Source of the DNA: Bacteroidetes bacterium OLB12 | Lineage (GTDB): Bacteria; Bacteroidota; Bacteroidia; Cytophagales; Cyclobacteriaceae | Direction of reading: 5' to 3' | DNA length: 64,000 bases | Assembly: GCA_001567185.1 (NCBI GenBank) | Contig: LNFR01000058.1 | Coordinates: forward strand, 20,002-84,001 | Shown: positions 53,360 to 61,003 of the stretch, piece by piece | Layout of the letters: each line of letters starts with the position of its first letter | Numbering within the stretch: position 1 is the first letter of the stretch | Notes under the pieces: generated by a model | The model's database searches: none | The model's input: the letters and a program-made list of their open reading frames with translations, nothing else | What the model was told of the DNA's origin: nothing | Made by a program: the position numbers and the translations under genes

Positions 53360-54208
53360 TTATTTAGAGGCCTCCATCTTCTGAAAATAAGCTATTCCAA
53401 AAATTGGATTTATGTAACTGTAAAGGTTTATTATTCTATTAACCTTGTTGTAAATTGGATATCGCTCTGTTCGAGCAATCTTCAAAAACTCCCAAAAATT
53501 CAATTCATTCGCTACCAATTGCTCGCCTATTGATTTTACATTTCTTGGTGCGAAGAGTGAAGATGCAATGGAATTGTAATCGTTTTCAAACGCTGTCAAT
53601 GCGTAACCGTCATTCCTAAGTACAAGCTTGTTATCCATGTTTTTTGGGAAATCAAATTTACGATCATCAATCCAATTTGGATTATCTTCAATATATTTAG
53701 TCATCTTCTTAAAATAGGACTGAACTTCTAAATATTTTATACGAAAAACAGAATCTAAGTCTAACAGCTGATTAAATAGCACAGATGAAAATTCGTGATG
53801 AAGCGTTTTGGGTAAACCTTTAGAATATCCATCTAAAAAGATTACGTGACCTGACTCTACGGGGTAAATATATGTTCCGCTGGCTCGAATAGTTGGTTCA
53901 TTGTTTTGATCGTTAAAGTAAACTCCATCACATATTACGATCTCGACTAATTGAGATAACTTAAGTACATCAATCGGGTACTTATCTAGCTCATGATTAA
54001 TAATTTGAATAATGGAATCTCTATTGTAGTTTTCGTCTACCGGATCAAATGCTGGTTGATGAGATTTACCAACGATCGATAGATTCCCTACGTAATGTGC
54101 TTCAACTTTATCGAGAAATCTAAATTCGATAAGCTGTTTATAAGCTGTTTGCGCAAGCGCAATTTTTGAAATGATTGAAAAAAGAATAAGCGCTATAAAC
54201 TTGTACAT
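53360..54208 (-). CDS. Exported protein with degenerate zinc-metallopeptidase-like motif
   Basis: 282 residues, signal peptide 'LILFSIISKIALAQ'. 'GLPKTLHHEFSSVLFNQL' (about residue 135-150) resembles the HHEFxH region of Bacteroidota putative zinc peptidases, but the second metal His is a Ser (HEFSS), so the HExxH site is incomplete. Late segments 'GYALTAFENDYNSIASSLF' and 'GEQLVANELNFWEFL' would correspond to the typical 'E.D....A..LF' region of those peptidases. I suggest a non-catalytic or altered member of that family; certainty is low. Confidence 0.6.
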   Translation of the reverse strand: MYKFIALILFSIISKIALAQTAYKQLIEFRFLDKVEAHYVGNLSIVGKSHQPAFDPVDENYNRDSIIQIINHELDKYPIDVLKLSQLVEIVICDGVYFNDQNNEPTIRASGTYIYPVESGHVIFLDGYSKGLPKTLHHEFSSVLFNQLLDLDSVFRIKYLEVQSYFKKMTKYIEDNPNWIDDRKFDFPKNMDNKLVLRNDGYALTAFENDYNSIASSLFAPRNVKSIGEQLVANELNFWEFLKIARTERYPIYNKVNRIINLYSYINPIFGIAYFQKMEASK

Positions 54209-54290
54209 ATAGTAAGTATCAGTTTTTATTTTTGCGGTTGTTTTGAAGGCTTTACTCTTATTAATTTTAGATGTCTAATTTCCTTCTAAA

Positions 54291-54708
54291 CTATACCTCA
54301 TCACCATCCAAATGCTTTCGAATGGAAGAATTTGAATATGAACCAGCTTTTTCTAATAGTGCATCATTTATTTCTGCAACTCCATGATAAATGGAAGGCC
54401 GATCGTTCGCTTCTGAAATTTCTGAATGAGTGATGCTACCCATATAGCAAATTAGCTCAATGACCAACTTTGGCTTTCTCTCTAAATCCTCTTTAATAAA
54501 CTTATTTATTGTTTCTTGATACTCCTCCCAATAGTACGAATCTCCACCTTGCACCTGAGCACATATCTCCTCCCAAACATTTTTTTAATCCAGAGTCACT
54601 TGACAAAAGATGGTTTCTTTTTAGCTTTCTTAGTTGTGTAATTATCCTGACAGTGATCTTATCAACGAACAAGCGATTTAATCCAACCAACAGCCTATAT
54701 TCATCCAT
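54291..54708 (-). CDS. Unknown protein, one frameshift
   Basis: Two segments in different frames: 'DEYRLLVGLNRLFVDKITVRIITQLRKLKRNHLLSSDSGLK' (from 54708) and 'VWEEICAQVQGGDSYYWEEYQETINKFIKEDLE...HLDGDEV' (to 54291). A surplus A in the seven-A run at about 54580-54588 joins them into 138 residues. It is charged and helical and not recognised. It follows the DUF4359-like gene by 11 bp, so the two are likely co-transcribed. Confidence 0.55.
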
Positions 54709-54719
54709 GAATGCAGCGG

Positions 54720-55010
54720 TTAATTATCCAAATTGGAGTTCTTCCCTGTAGATTTGGGAATATCTCTAGTCAATGAATCAATTTGGTAGAAGTTTGATAA
54801 AATTCCGAAGTATCTCTTACCCTTTAGGCTCTCTGAATAAATTGAGCAGAAAATAAAATTCCTTTCCTTTCGAAGCATTACAGCTTGTCTTACAATTGGT
54901 TGTAATCCAAGGTAATCTTCAAAGCTTTTAATGCTTGGATTTGTTATTAAGAGGATTGTCGCTAAAACCCCAATTAATAAGGGGAGTTTTTGAATTCTAT
55001 TTAATTTCAT
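54720..55010 (-). CDS. DUF4359-like small membrane protein
   Basis: 96 residues. A single N-terminal TM ('LPLLIGVLATILLITNPSIKSF') leads to a short soluble part with 'RNFIFCSIYSESLKGKRYFGILSNFYQID'. The 'TNP...Y..YL' and 'RNF..FSIY.......GI..NF' pattern resembles DUF4359. Function unknown. Confidence 0.6.
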   Translation of the reverse strand: MKLNRIQKLPLLIGVLATILLITNPSIKSFEDYLGLQPIVRQAVMLRKERNFIFCSIYSESLKGKRYFGILSNFYQIDSLTRDIPKSTGKNSNLDN

Positions 55011-55266
55011 AAGTGCTGGATTCTCTCGCTCTTAAGCTCAATTAGTCAAGACAATCTATATTTTTAATTAAAGATACATTATTTCTTGACTTTGTTCCAT
55101 AAAAAAATCCCCTCACTTCTAAACAGAGTCCCGCCTCGGACTCCGCGATTAAGCACTAATTATTTTACGAGTCTATACTCTAATTAATTGTTTACGAATA
55201 TTCCGCTTTGAAGAACTCCGGAATGACATTTCATAGTGACCTTGCTCAGTGCAATTTCATACAAAC
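55011..55266. other. Intergenic, nothing coding
   Basis: AT-rich, with a small GAGTCC/GGACTC hairpin near 55125-55145 and the string CCGGAATGACATTTCATAGTGAC at about 55219-55241. A variant of this string, CCGCAATGACATTTCACAGTAAC, occurs at about 58984-59006, which suggests a short dispersed repeat. Confidence 0.5.
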
Positions 55267-55299
55267 AAAAAAGCCACCTCGTTGCAGAGGCGGCTTTTT
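55267..55299 (-). terminator. Terminator of the amidohydrolase gene
   Basis: AAAAAGCCGCCTC pairs with GAGGTGGCTTTTT (one mismatch) around a short loop on the minus strand, 20 nt after the amidohydrolase stop codon. Confidence 0.85.
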
Positions 55300-55320
55300 C
55301 AAAATCAACCTAAGAGCTAT

Positions 55321-58300
55321 TTACTTCAATCCCGGTAAGGTAGCAGCTGGTGCTTCCTGTTCGTTGCCAAAAGAAGGTGCCTTGCGCGAAGTGGGATAAA
55401 CTTCATCCAACGTGTTGCCATCGTATAACCTTCCGTTTTTCATAACTTTATTTATTGTATTGGTGTTGCGCAGGTTGGTTAATGGGTTTTGATCGAGAAT
55501 CACAAGGTCGGCTAATTTACCTGCTTCAATGCTTCCCAAATCACCATCCAACCCCAGTGCTTTGGCTCCTTTTATGGTAGCCACTTTCAATGCGTTGTGA
55601 TTGGATAATCCCCCGCTGCCCACACTCCACAATTCCCAATGATAACCCAAGCCCTGCAATTGCCCATGCGAACCAATACCAGCATTGCCACCGGCTTTCA
55701 CCAGGTCATTTACAAACCGGGCATGGTCTTCAAACACATGTTCTTCTTTCATAAACCAGGCTGGCCTTCTTCGCGATTTCTGATCAAGTTCTGATTTTGC
55801 TGTAAAGTGATTGAGTTTGGGATCGCCATTTACATTTTCCGTTGCGTAATAATAATTCTCGGCCCACGGCCCACCATACGATACCAGCAATGTGGGTGTG
55901 TACGTCATGCCCGAAGCGGCCACTACGGTAGTAATATCTTTGTATAGTGGGTAGATGGGAAACGTGTGTTCATGGCCTGGATAGCCATCAATCAAATTGG
56001 TAAGATTGAGTTTGAAGTCAAGACCACCTTCTGTGGTGGGCATCAGGTTTTGTTCCTTTGCAGCTTGTATTATCCATTGCCGGTGCTGGCGGTTGCCTGT
56101 TAAATACATCTTGATGGTTTTTGTATTGTAGTATTCTGAATACTGTTTCAATATATCCTTGGCTTGCTCAGCATCTTTCAGATTATACATCCAATACCCC
56201 ACGCCCGGGCCGGTAGAATAAATACGCGGCCCGATGATGTCACCGGTTTCTACCATATCGCTATAGGTTAGCACATCGGTAGAAGAGGTTTGCGGATCGC
56301 GCGTGGTGGTTACACCATAGGCAAGGTTTGCAGCATACAGCCACACTTGTTTTTTATGAACTCCCCAGGCCGGCCACATGTGGGCATGTGTATCTACAAA
56401 ACCGGGCACAATGGTTTTTCCACTTAAATCCATTTTTTGCACAGAGGCGTCAACCGAAATGGAACCTGCAGCACCTACTTGTTTGATGCGTGCATTTTCA
56501 ATCAACACATCTCCCCGCTCAATCACTTCATCGCCCTTCATGGTAATGATGCGCGCATTCTGTAATAAGATTTTTCCAACCGGAATATCTTTCTGAACAA
56601 TAACCTTAATGCGAATTTCCCGGGGTTTGTAGTTTTCATCTTTTTTGTCTTCAGGCTTTGCTTCATCCTTTTTGGTTTCGCCCGCTTCTTTTGCTTTTTC
56701 TTCAGCAGCCTTTTTCTTCTTCAGTTCTTCTTCTTTTACTTTGGCTTCGTCTATGTTGTAAGTGAAGAATGCATTGCCCAACGTGAAGTAAACCGTTTTA
56801 CCATTGCTGCTCCAGCTTGGAAACTCGCCTCCCAGTTTGGTTAGCTTGCGTGCAGGGAAGGCAGCAGCGGCAGGATCTGCCACAGAAATTTTTGGGGTTT
56901 CACCACCGGTAAGTGGAAGTGTTACTACATAGAGTTCGTTATTTATTTTAGCTAATACCTGGTCGCCTTCTGGGGCCATTAGTAACATTGCAGCATTGGA
57001 TGGTGTATTCTGAGGCTCTGTTGCTGACTCCACCAACATACAATGATTCACTTCTTCTCCCAATTCAAATCCATAGGTGGTAATGCCCGTAACTTTCAGA
57101 TGAGCCTTCTCATCGGTACCGTCCCACCGAATGGACACCAACCCTTTGCTGCCACTGTATAAATAAATGCGGTCGGAACTCCTGGTAAAATGAGGGGTAG
57201 CCCTGCCACGGGCCTTGGTAATAAAATTTATTGTGCCACCATCGCCACTAATCCAAAGCAAATCTTCCTGGCTTTGAAATGCTGTTGGCCCCTCGCTTTC
57301 GCGATAGTTGTTTGCAGTTCCTCTTAAGAATACAATCTTGTTTCCATACCAGGCAGGCTCGCTATACAAAGCAGCTGTTTGGGTAAGTTTGATTGGCTTG
57401 GCTCCTTTTACTTTAAAGTTGATTTTATAAATGTTACCCCCCAGTGCCCTTCCCAACTTCACCCACGCCAACTGCGCACCATCCTGGCTCCAGGCAGGAA
57501 AAGCTTCTGTAAAATTATGGGTGGTAATGCGTTTGGGGGTGCCATTGGGCAAGTCCATTGTATATAAACGATTCAATACCGTAAAGGCAATTTGTTTGCC
57601 ATCGGGCGAAACTACTGCATCGCGTATTTGCGTAGCGATGATGTCTTTATCGTCTTTGATAGGATATTTGAAATCGGTAAGCGTTGGGCCGATTAGAAAT
57701 TCGGACTCTATTTCAAAAGGAATATTTACCGCATTGCCTCCTGCTACAGGTATGCTGTAAAATTTACCACCATAAGATGCAATCACATTTTTACTATCGG
57801 GTGTAAACGACATGGCTGGCAATACCCCCAGGGGGGCGATTGACTCCTGCTCGTCTCGTTGTACAGGATAGGCCAGCCACTTTTCATCACCATTTTTTAA
57901 ATCGCGCAAAATCAAACCGGTTTTATCGTTGTATCGCGAACCATACACCAACCATTTGCCATCGGGCGAAAGCGTGGGTGTAAAAGCCGAGCCATAACGT
58001 GCAGTTTCATTTTGTGATTCACCTGTTTCGCGATCATAAACACCTAATTGATATTGGGGCAATTGCGCATTGTAATTCCATGCATTGTTGCGTAATGAAA
58101 ACCAGATGTAGCGGCCATCGGCACCAAAGGCGGGTTCAATTGTCTTTACGTTATCAGGTTTGCTGATGAGTTGCGCCCCGGAACCTCCGTCCTTATGAAA
58201 CATCCATAACTTGAGATTGCGCACCCCGCGTGATCCGATAATGTACGCGCCATCGGGTGTCCACTCGGCCGATTGATAAATTTCGTTGTTACCTTTTGTT

Positions 58301-58716
58301 ACCTGAAGCGAATCGGATTTATCCAGTGCAAACCACCAGATATTTTGACCACCGCTCCGATCGCTGATGAACAACAATTTTTTACCATCAGGGCTAAACT
58401 TAGGGTGCGAGTCGAAGGCCATTCCGCTTGTAAACTGAACAGGTTTACCTCCCGTAATGGGCATAGTAAAAATATCGCCCAGAAAATCGAAGGCAATGGT
58501 TTTACCATCAGGACTTACATCCAGGCTCATCCAGGTACCTTCATTGGTTTTAATGGGTACTCGTCTGCCAATTTCGAGGGGCAGGTCCTTCTTTTTGGGT
58601 TTGGGCTTTTCTTTTTTGGTAGTGTCGGCCTTCTCCTCTTTTTTAGGTTCCTGGGCCAGCGTGGCCATGCTTAAACATACAAGCATCGCACAAAGCGGGG
58701 TAAAGAATTTATTCAT
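55321..58716 (-). CDS. Exported TolB-propeller/amidohydrolase fusion
   Basis: 1131 residues from ATG 58716 (MNKFFTPLCAMLVCLSMATLAQ, signal peptide). After a Lys-rich linker, PD40/TolB repeats fill about 50-690 ('SLDVSPDGKTIAFDFLGDIFTMPITGG', 'HPKFSPDGKKLLFISDRSGGQNIWW'). A highly charged Glu/Lys segment of about 45 residues joins this to the amidohydrolase (about 720-1131): 'TIVPGFVDTHAHMWPAWG' near residue 775 has the HxH metal ligands, 'IGSHGQLQGLGYHWELW' is a later ligand region, and 'LGSIEAGKLADLVILDQNPL' closes the barrel. A large periplasmic hydrolase, probably a peptidase/imidase type, substrate unknown. Confidence 0.92.
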   Translation of the reverse strand: MNKFFTPLCAMLVCLSMATLAQEPKKEEKADTTKKEKPKPKKKDLPLEIGRRVPIKTNEGTWMSLDVSPDGKTIAFDFLGDIFTMPITGGKPVQFTSGMAFDSHPKFSPDGKKLLFISDRSGGQNIWWFALDKSDSLQVTKGNNEIYQSAEWTPDGAYIIGSRGVRNLKLWMFHKDGGSGAQLISKPDNVKTIEPAFGADGRYIWFSLRNNAWNYNAQLPQYQLGVYDRETGESQNETARYGSAFTPTLSPDGKWLVYGSRYNDKTGLILRDLKNGDEKWLAYPVQRDEQESIAPLGVLPAMSFTPDSKNVIASYGGKFYSIPVAGGNAVNIPFEIESEFLIGPTLTDFKYPIKDDKDIIATQIRDAVVSPDGKQIAFTVLNRLYTMDLPNGTPKRITTHNFTEAFPAWSQDGAQLAWVKLGRALGGNIYKINFKVKGAKPIKLTQTAALYSEPAWYGNKIVFLRGTANNYRESEGPTAFQSQEDLLWISGDGGTINFITKARGRATPHFTRSSDRIYLYSGSKGLVSIRWDGTDEKAHLKVTGITTYGFELGEEVNHCMLVESATEPQNTPSNAAMLLMAPEGDQVLAKINNELYVVTLPLTGGETPKISVADPAAAAFPARKLTKLGGEFPSWSSNGKTVYFTLGNAFFTYNIDEAKVKEEELKKKKAAEEKAKEAGETKKDEAKPEDKKDENYKPREIRIKVIVQKDIPVGKILLQNARIITMKGDEVIERGDVLIENARIKQVGAAGSISVDASVQKMDLSGKTIVPGFVDTHAHMWPAWGVHKKQVWLYAANLAYGVTTTRDPQTSSTDVLTYSDMVETGDIIGPRIYSTGPGVGYWMYNLKDAEQAKDILKQYSEYYNTKTIKMYLTGNRQHRQWIIQAAKEQNLMPTTEGGLDFKLNLTNLIDGYPGHEHTFPIYPLYKDITTVVAASGMTYTPTLLVSYGGPWAENYYYATENVNGDPKLNHFTAKSELDQKSRRRPAWFMKEEHVFEDHARFVNDLVKAGGNAGIGSHGQLQGLGYHWELWSVGSGGLSNHNALKVATIKGAKALGLDGDLGSIEAGKLADLVILDQNPLTNLRNTNTINKVMKNGRLYDGNTLDEVYPTSRKAPSFGNEQEAPAATLPGLK

Positions 58717-59042
58717 GCAATTGGTTTTTAACAATAGATTGTTACCAAAGCAAGATAGAAAAGGTTACTGGATTTTGATGAGGGGTAAAAACAGTAACCG
58801 CAAAGGTGTGGAGGCGCTGACAATTGTTAAAACCCGCTGTTCTGGATTTGCAATCCCGAACCGAAATGAAAAAGATTTTTAAATCTTGTTTATCTGTAGG
58901 TCGGCATTACAAATGCGACCAGCTTATGAATGTACCTTAACTTAATGAATTACAAATTCCATCAATCATACTCCCCACTCCTCCGCAATGACATTTCACA
59001 GTAACGCGTGCACGTTACGCCACAATGCTGCTCATAAAAATG
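58717..59042. other. Intergenic with repeat copy B
   Basis: No gene in this 326-bp gap. It contains the dispersed repeat copy B (58771-58910) and the short CCGCAATGACATTTCACAGTAAC string (about 58984-59006). Confidence 0.55.
58771..58910. repeat. Dispersed intergenic repeat, copy B (about 140 bp)
   Basis: Homologous to 52773-52904 with the same block order and few substitutions or small indels. In both copies the repeat is upstream of a minus-strand transcription unit or downstream of another, always intergenic. Confidence 0.75.
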
Positions 59043-59414
59043 CTAATGCGTTGCGTCTTTTCTCACCACTTTCCGATCCACCCATTGCAGCAACAGAATA
59101 AAGGCAATTCCAAAAGCAATCAGTCCGGGATAACCCGAGATAAATGAGAACACACCAATAGTCCACGCTTTTGTTAAGGTCAGCACAACAACCAATGCAA
59201 CTACTGAAAGGAAAATTCCAAATGCGAGCCAACGAAAATCGCGTTGTTCTTCCCGCTTTTTAATGATGGCAAGAATACGATCGGCAAATGATATCGGAAC
59301 ATGAAAGGCAGGTTCTTGTTTCAATTTATTAAACACAAGCTGATACGCCTTCCCATCATTGGTCTGCACCGGTATGCCGGCCTCAATCTGCTTTTGCAAT
59401 TCTTCGTCTTTCAT
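59043..59414 (-). CDS. Membrane protein linked to a sigma factor (anti-sigma-like)
   Basis: 123 residues. A charged cytoplasmic N-terminus (about 1-55, 'PAFHVPISFADRILAIIKKREEQ') is followed by two or three TM helices ('FLSVVALVVVLTLTKAWTIGVFSFISGYPGLIAFGIAFILLLQWV'). Its start overlaps the sigma-factor stop by 4 bp (ATGA). That coupling and topology suggest a regulator of the sigma factor, but no known anti-sigma zinc-finger (HxxxCxxC) is present, so the call is by context. Confidence 0.7.
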   Translation of the reverse strand: MKDEELQKQIEAGIPVQTNDGKAYQLVFNKLKQEPAFHVPISFADRILAIIKKREEQRDFRWLAFGIFLSVVALVVVLTLTKAWTIGVFSFISGYPGLIAFGIAFILLLQWVDRKVVRKDATH

Positions 59415-59972
59415 ACTGCTTCTTTGCCAAGGTACTGCTTTACTTTTTCTTTCAACAACTGCCGCGCACGGAATAAATAATTCTTTACTGTGCCTTCGGG
59501 CAAACCCGTTATTTCTACAATCTCCGGATATGACATTTCCTGCACATGATAAAGTGTAAGAATAGCCTTATACTGCGGTGGCAGCTTTTCAACCAGTGTT
59601 AACACGATCTGGTCCAGTTGCGCATCGGCCAGGGTTTCACTGGCATCGTCCACCGCAATAAACCTTTCGATGTGGGTTTCATCATCCGGTAAATCACTAA
59701 TCTTTATCTTTCGCTTCCGCAGGTGGTTGATACCATGCCGGTATGCAATGGTGGCAATCCACGTGCTTAACTTTGATTGAAAAGTGAATTCTTTCAATTT
59801 CTCATATACCTTCAAAAACACATCCTGACAAAGTTCCTCGCGGTCTTCCGGTTTATCAATCAGCCGGCCAATCATGTGGCTCACCAGTCTTTCGTGTTGT
59901 TTTAATCAGCATGCGAAATGCCTGCTGATCGCCACGTAAAACCTGCCCCACCAGGGCCTTGTCATCAATCAT
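59411..59972 (-). CDS. ECF-type RNA polymerase sigma factor, one frameshift
   Basis: The main frame covers region 2 ('ELCQDVFLKVYEKLKEFTFQSKLSTWIATIAYRHGINHLRK') and region 4 ('LPPQYKAILTLYHVQEMSYPEIVEITGLPEGTVKNYLFRARQLLKEK'). Its first codon at 59884 is internal. Upstream, another frame begins at ATG 59972 with 'IDDKALVGQVLRGDQQAFRMLIK', the usual start of such sigmas. Dropping one A in the AAAA run at about 59898-59906 joins them ('IKQHERLVSHMIGRL'), giving 186 residues. It is co-transcribed with the membrane protein above. Confidence 0.9.
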
Positions 59973-60268
59973 TTCCGGGTTAGACACGCTGACGCTTACG
60001 GATGTTGCAGGAATTTAGTTAAAATTTTGCCGCTGGTGACCTTGTATTAGACTAATGTAATGGTATTCAATCTACTGGATTCCGGAATTTGCCAGACCTG
60101 GATCAAACCGCGTTCATTGAATTTAATCCGTTTTCACCCAACTCCCCGTCTTGCTCATCCCGGATTGATGATAAAGAGTTAAAATATTTTTCAAATCCGT
60201 TGCAACATTGCCCGCAGGCCGGTGTCTTACGCCTCAAAACAAAATTCAGAATCTAAAAATCAAAAACT
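59973..60268. other. Divergent intergenic region
   Basis: 296 bp between the sigma-factor gene and the DUF6249-like gene. No coding frame or clear hairpin was found; promoters of both units are expected here. Confidence 0.5.
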
Positions 60269-60622
60269 ATGAGCAACGCCTTAAAAGATGTTTTAATGCC
60301 CCTTGTTATTATGGGAAGTTTTGGGGGCACCATTTACTTCTTCACCAAAGTAATGACCGACTACATTCTGAAAAAACGAATGATTGAAAAGGGTTTTGTG
60401 AATGAAGACACGCAGGCAATCTTCAAACAACACACGAACGATGGTAGCTTTAGCGCATTAAAGTGGGGGTTGATTATTTTCTTTGCCGGGCTTTCATTGA
60501 TTATAATGGAATTCATTCCAACCGGCCCGGAGTCGCCACTCCCTTATGGTTTGTTTGCTTTATCTGTCTCGCTGGGTTTTCTGATTTACTATTATCTTCT
60601 TAAAAAAGAAACAAATAAATAA
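60269..60622 (+). CDS. DUF6249-like membrane protein
   Basis: 117 residues with three TM helices ('VLMPLVIMGSFGGTIYFFTKVM', 'WGLIIFFAGLSLIIMEFIP', 'GLFALSVSLGFLIYYYLL'). The 'DYILKKRMIEKGFVNE' linker is typical of small DUF6249 proteins that occur beside sigma factors in Bacteroidota. The function is unknown. Its TAA overlaps the next ATG by 1 bp (TAATG), so it is coupled to the lipocalin-like gene and perhaps to the permease after it. Confidence 0.75.
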   Translation: MSNALKDVLMPLVIMGSFGGTIYFFTKVMTDYILKKRMIEKGFVNEDTQAIFKQHTNDGSFSALKWGLIIFFAGLSLIIMEFIPTGPESPLPYGLFALSVSLGFLIYYYLLKKETNK

Positions 60623-60993
60623 TGAGACGGTCAATCTTCTTATTACTAATAGCTTTTGGGATTGGAGGCGTAGTAATTGCCCAATCTTCAAAACAAGAAT
60701 TGTTAACCGGCACCTGGATATTAACGTCTGATGAGATGTCGGGCATTGGCAAGCACCAATCGTTGCCGCAGGAAACTCAAATCCGCTTTTCGGAGGATGG
60801 CAACTGGCAGGCAACCGCATCCATCCAAAATGCGAAGCAGGGCCAATGGCGCCTGGAGAATAATGGCAAATTGTTGGTGTTAATTTCAGACGAAGAAATC
60901 CGGTACCAGGTTCTTGCACTTTCAGAAACAACCCTGTCGCTTCGTATGAAGAAACAAACGGCAACCTACACCCTTTCCTGGTCAAAAAAATAG
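60622..60993 (+). CDS. Small secreted lipocalin-like protein
   Basis: 123 residues with signal peptide 'SIFLLLIAFGIGGVVIAQ'. The mature part starts 'LLTGTWILTSDEM' and continues with beta-strands ('IRFSEDGNWQATASI', 'GQWRLENNGKLLVLIS', 'YQVLALSETTLSLRM'), the usual lipocalin-like/DUF pattern of small exported Bacteroidota proteins. No ligand is known. It lies 10 bp before the permease gene, so the three genes from 60269 form one unit. Confidence 0.8.
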   Translation: MRRSIFLLLIAFGIGGVVIAQSSKQELLTGTWILTSDEMSGIGKHQSLPQETQIRFSEDGNWQATASIQNAKQGQWRLENNGKLLVLISDEEIRYQVLALSETTLSLRMKKQTATYTLSWSKK

Positions 60994-61003
60994 AGTTTCA
61001 AGT

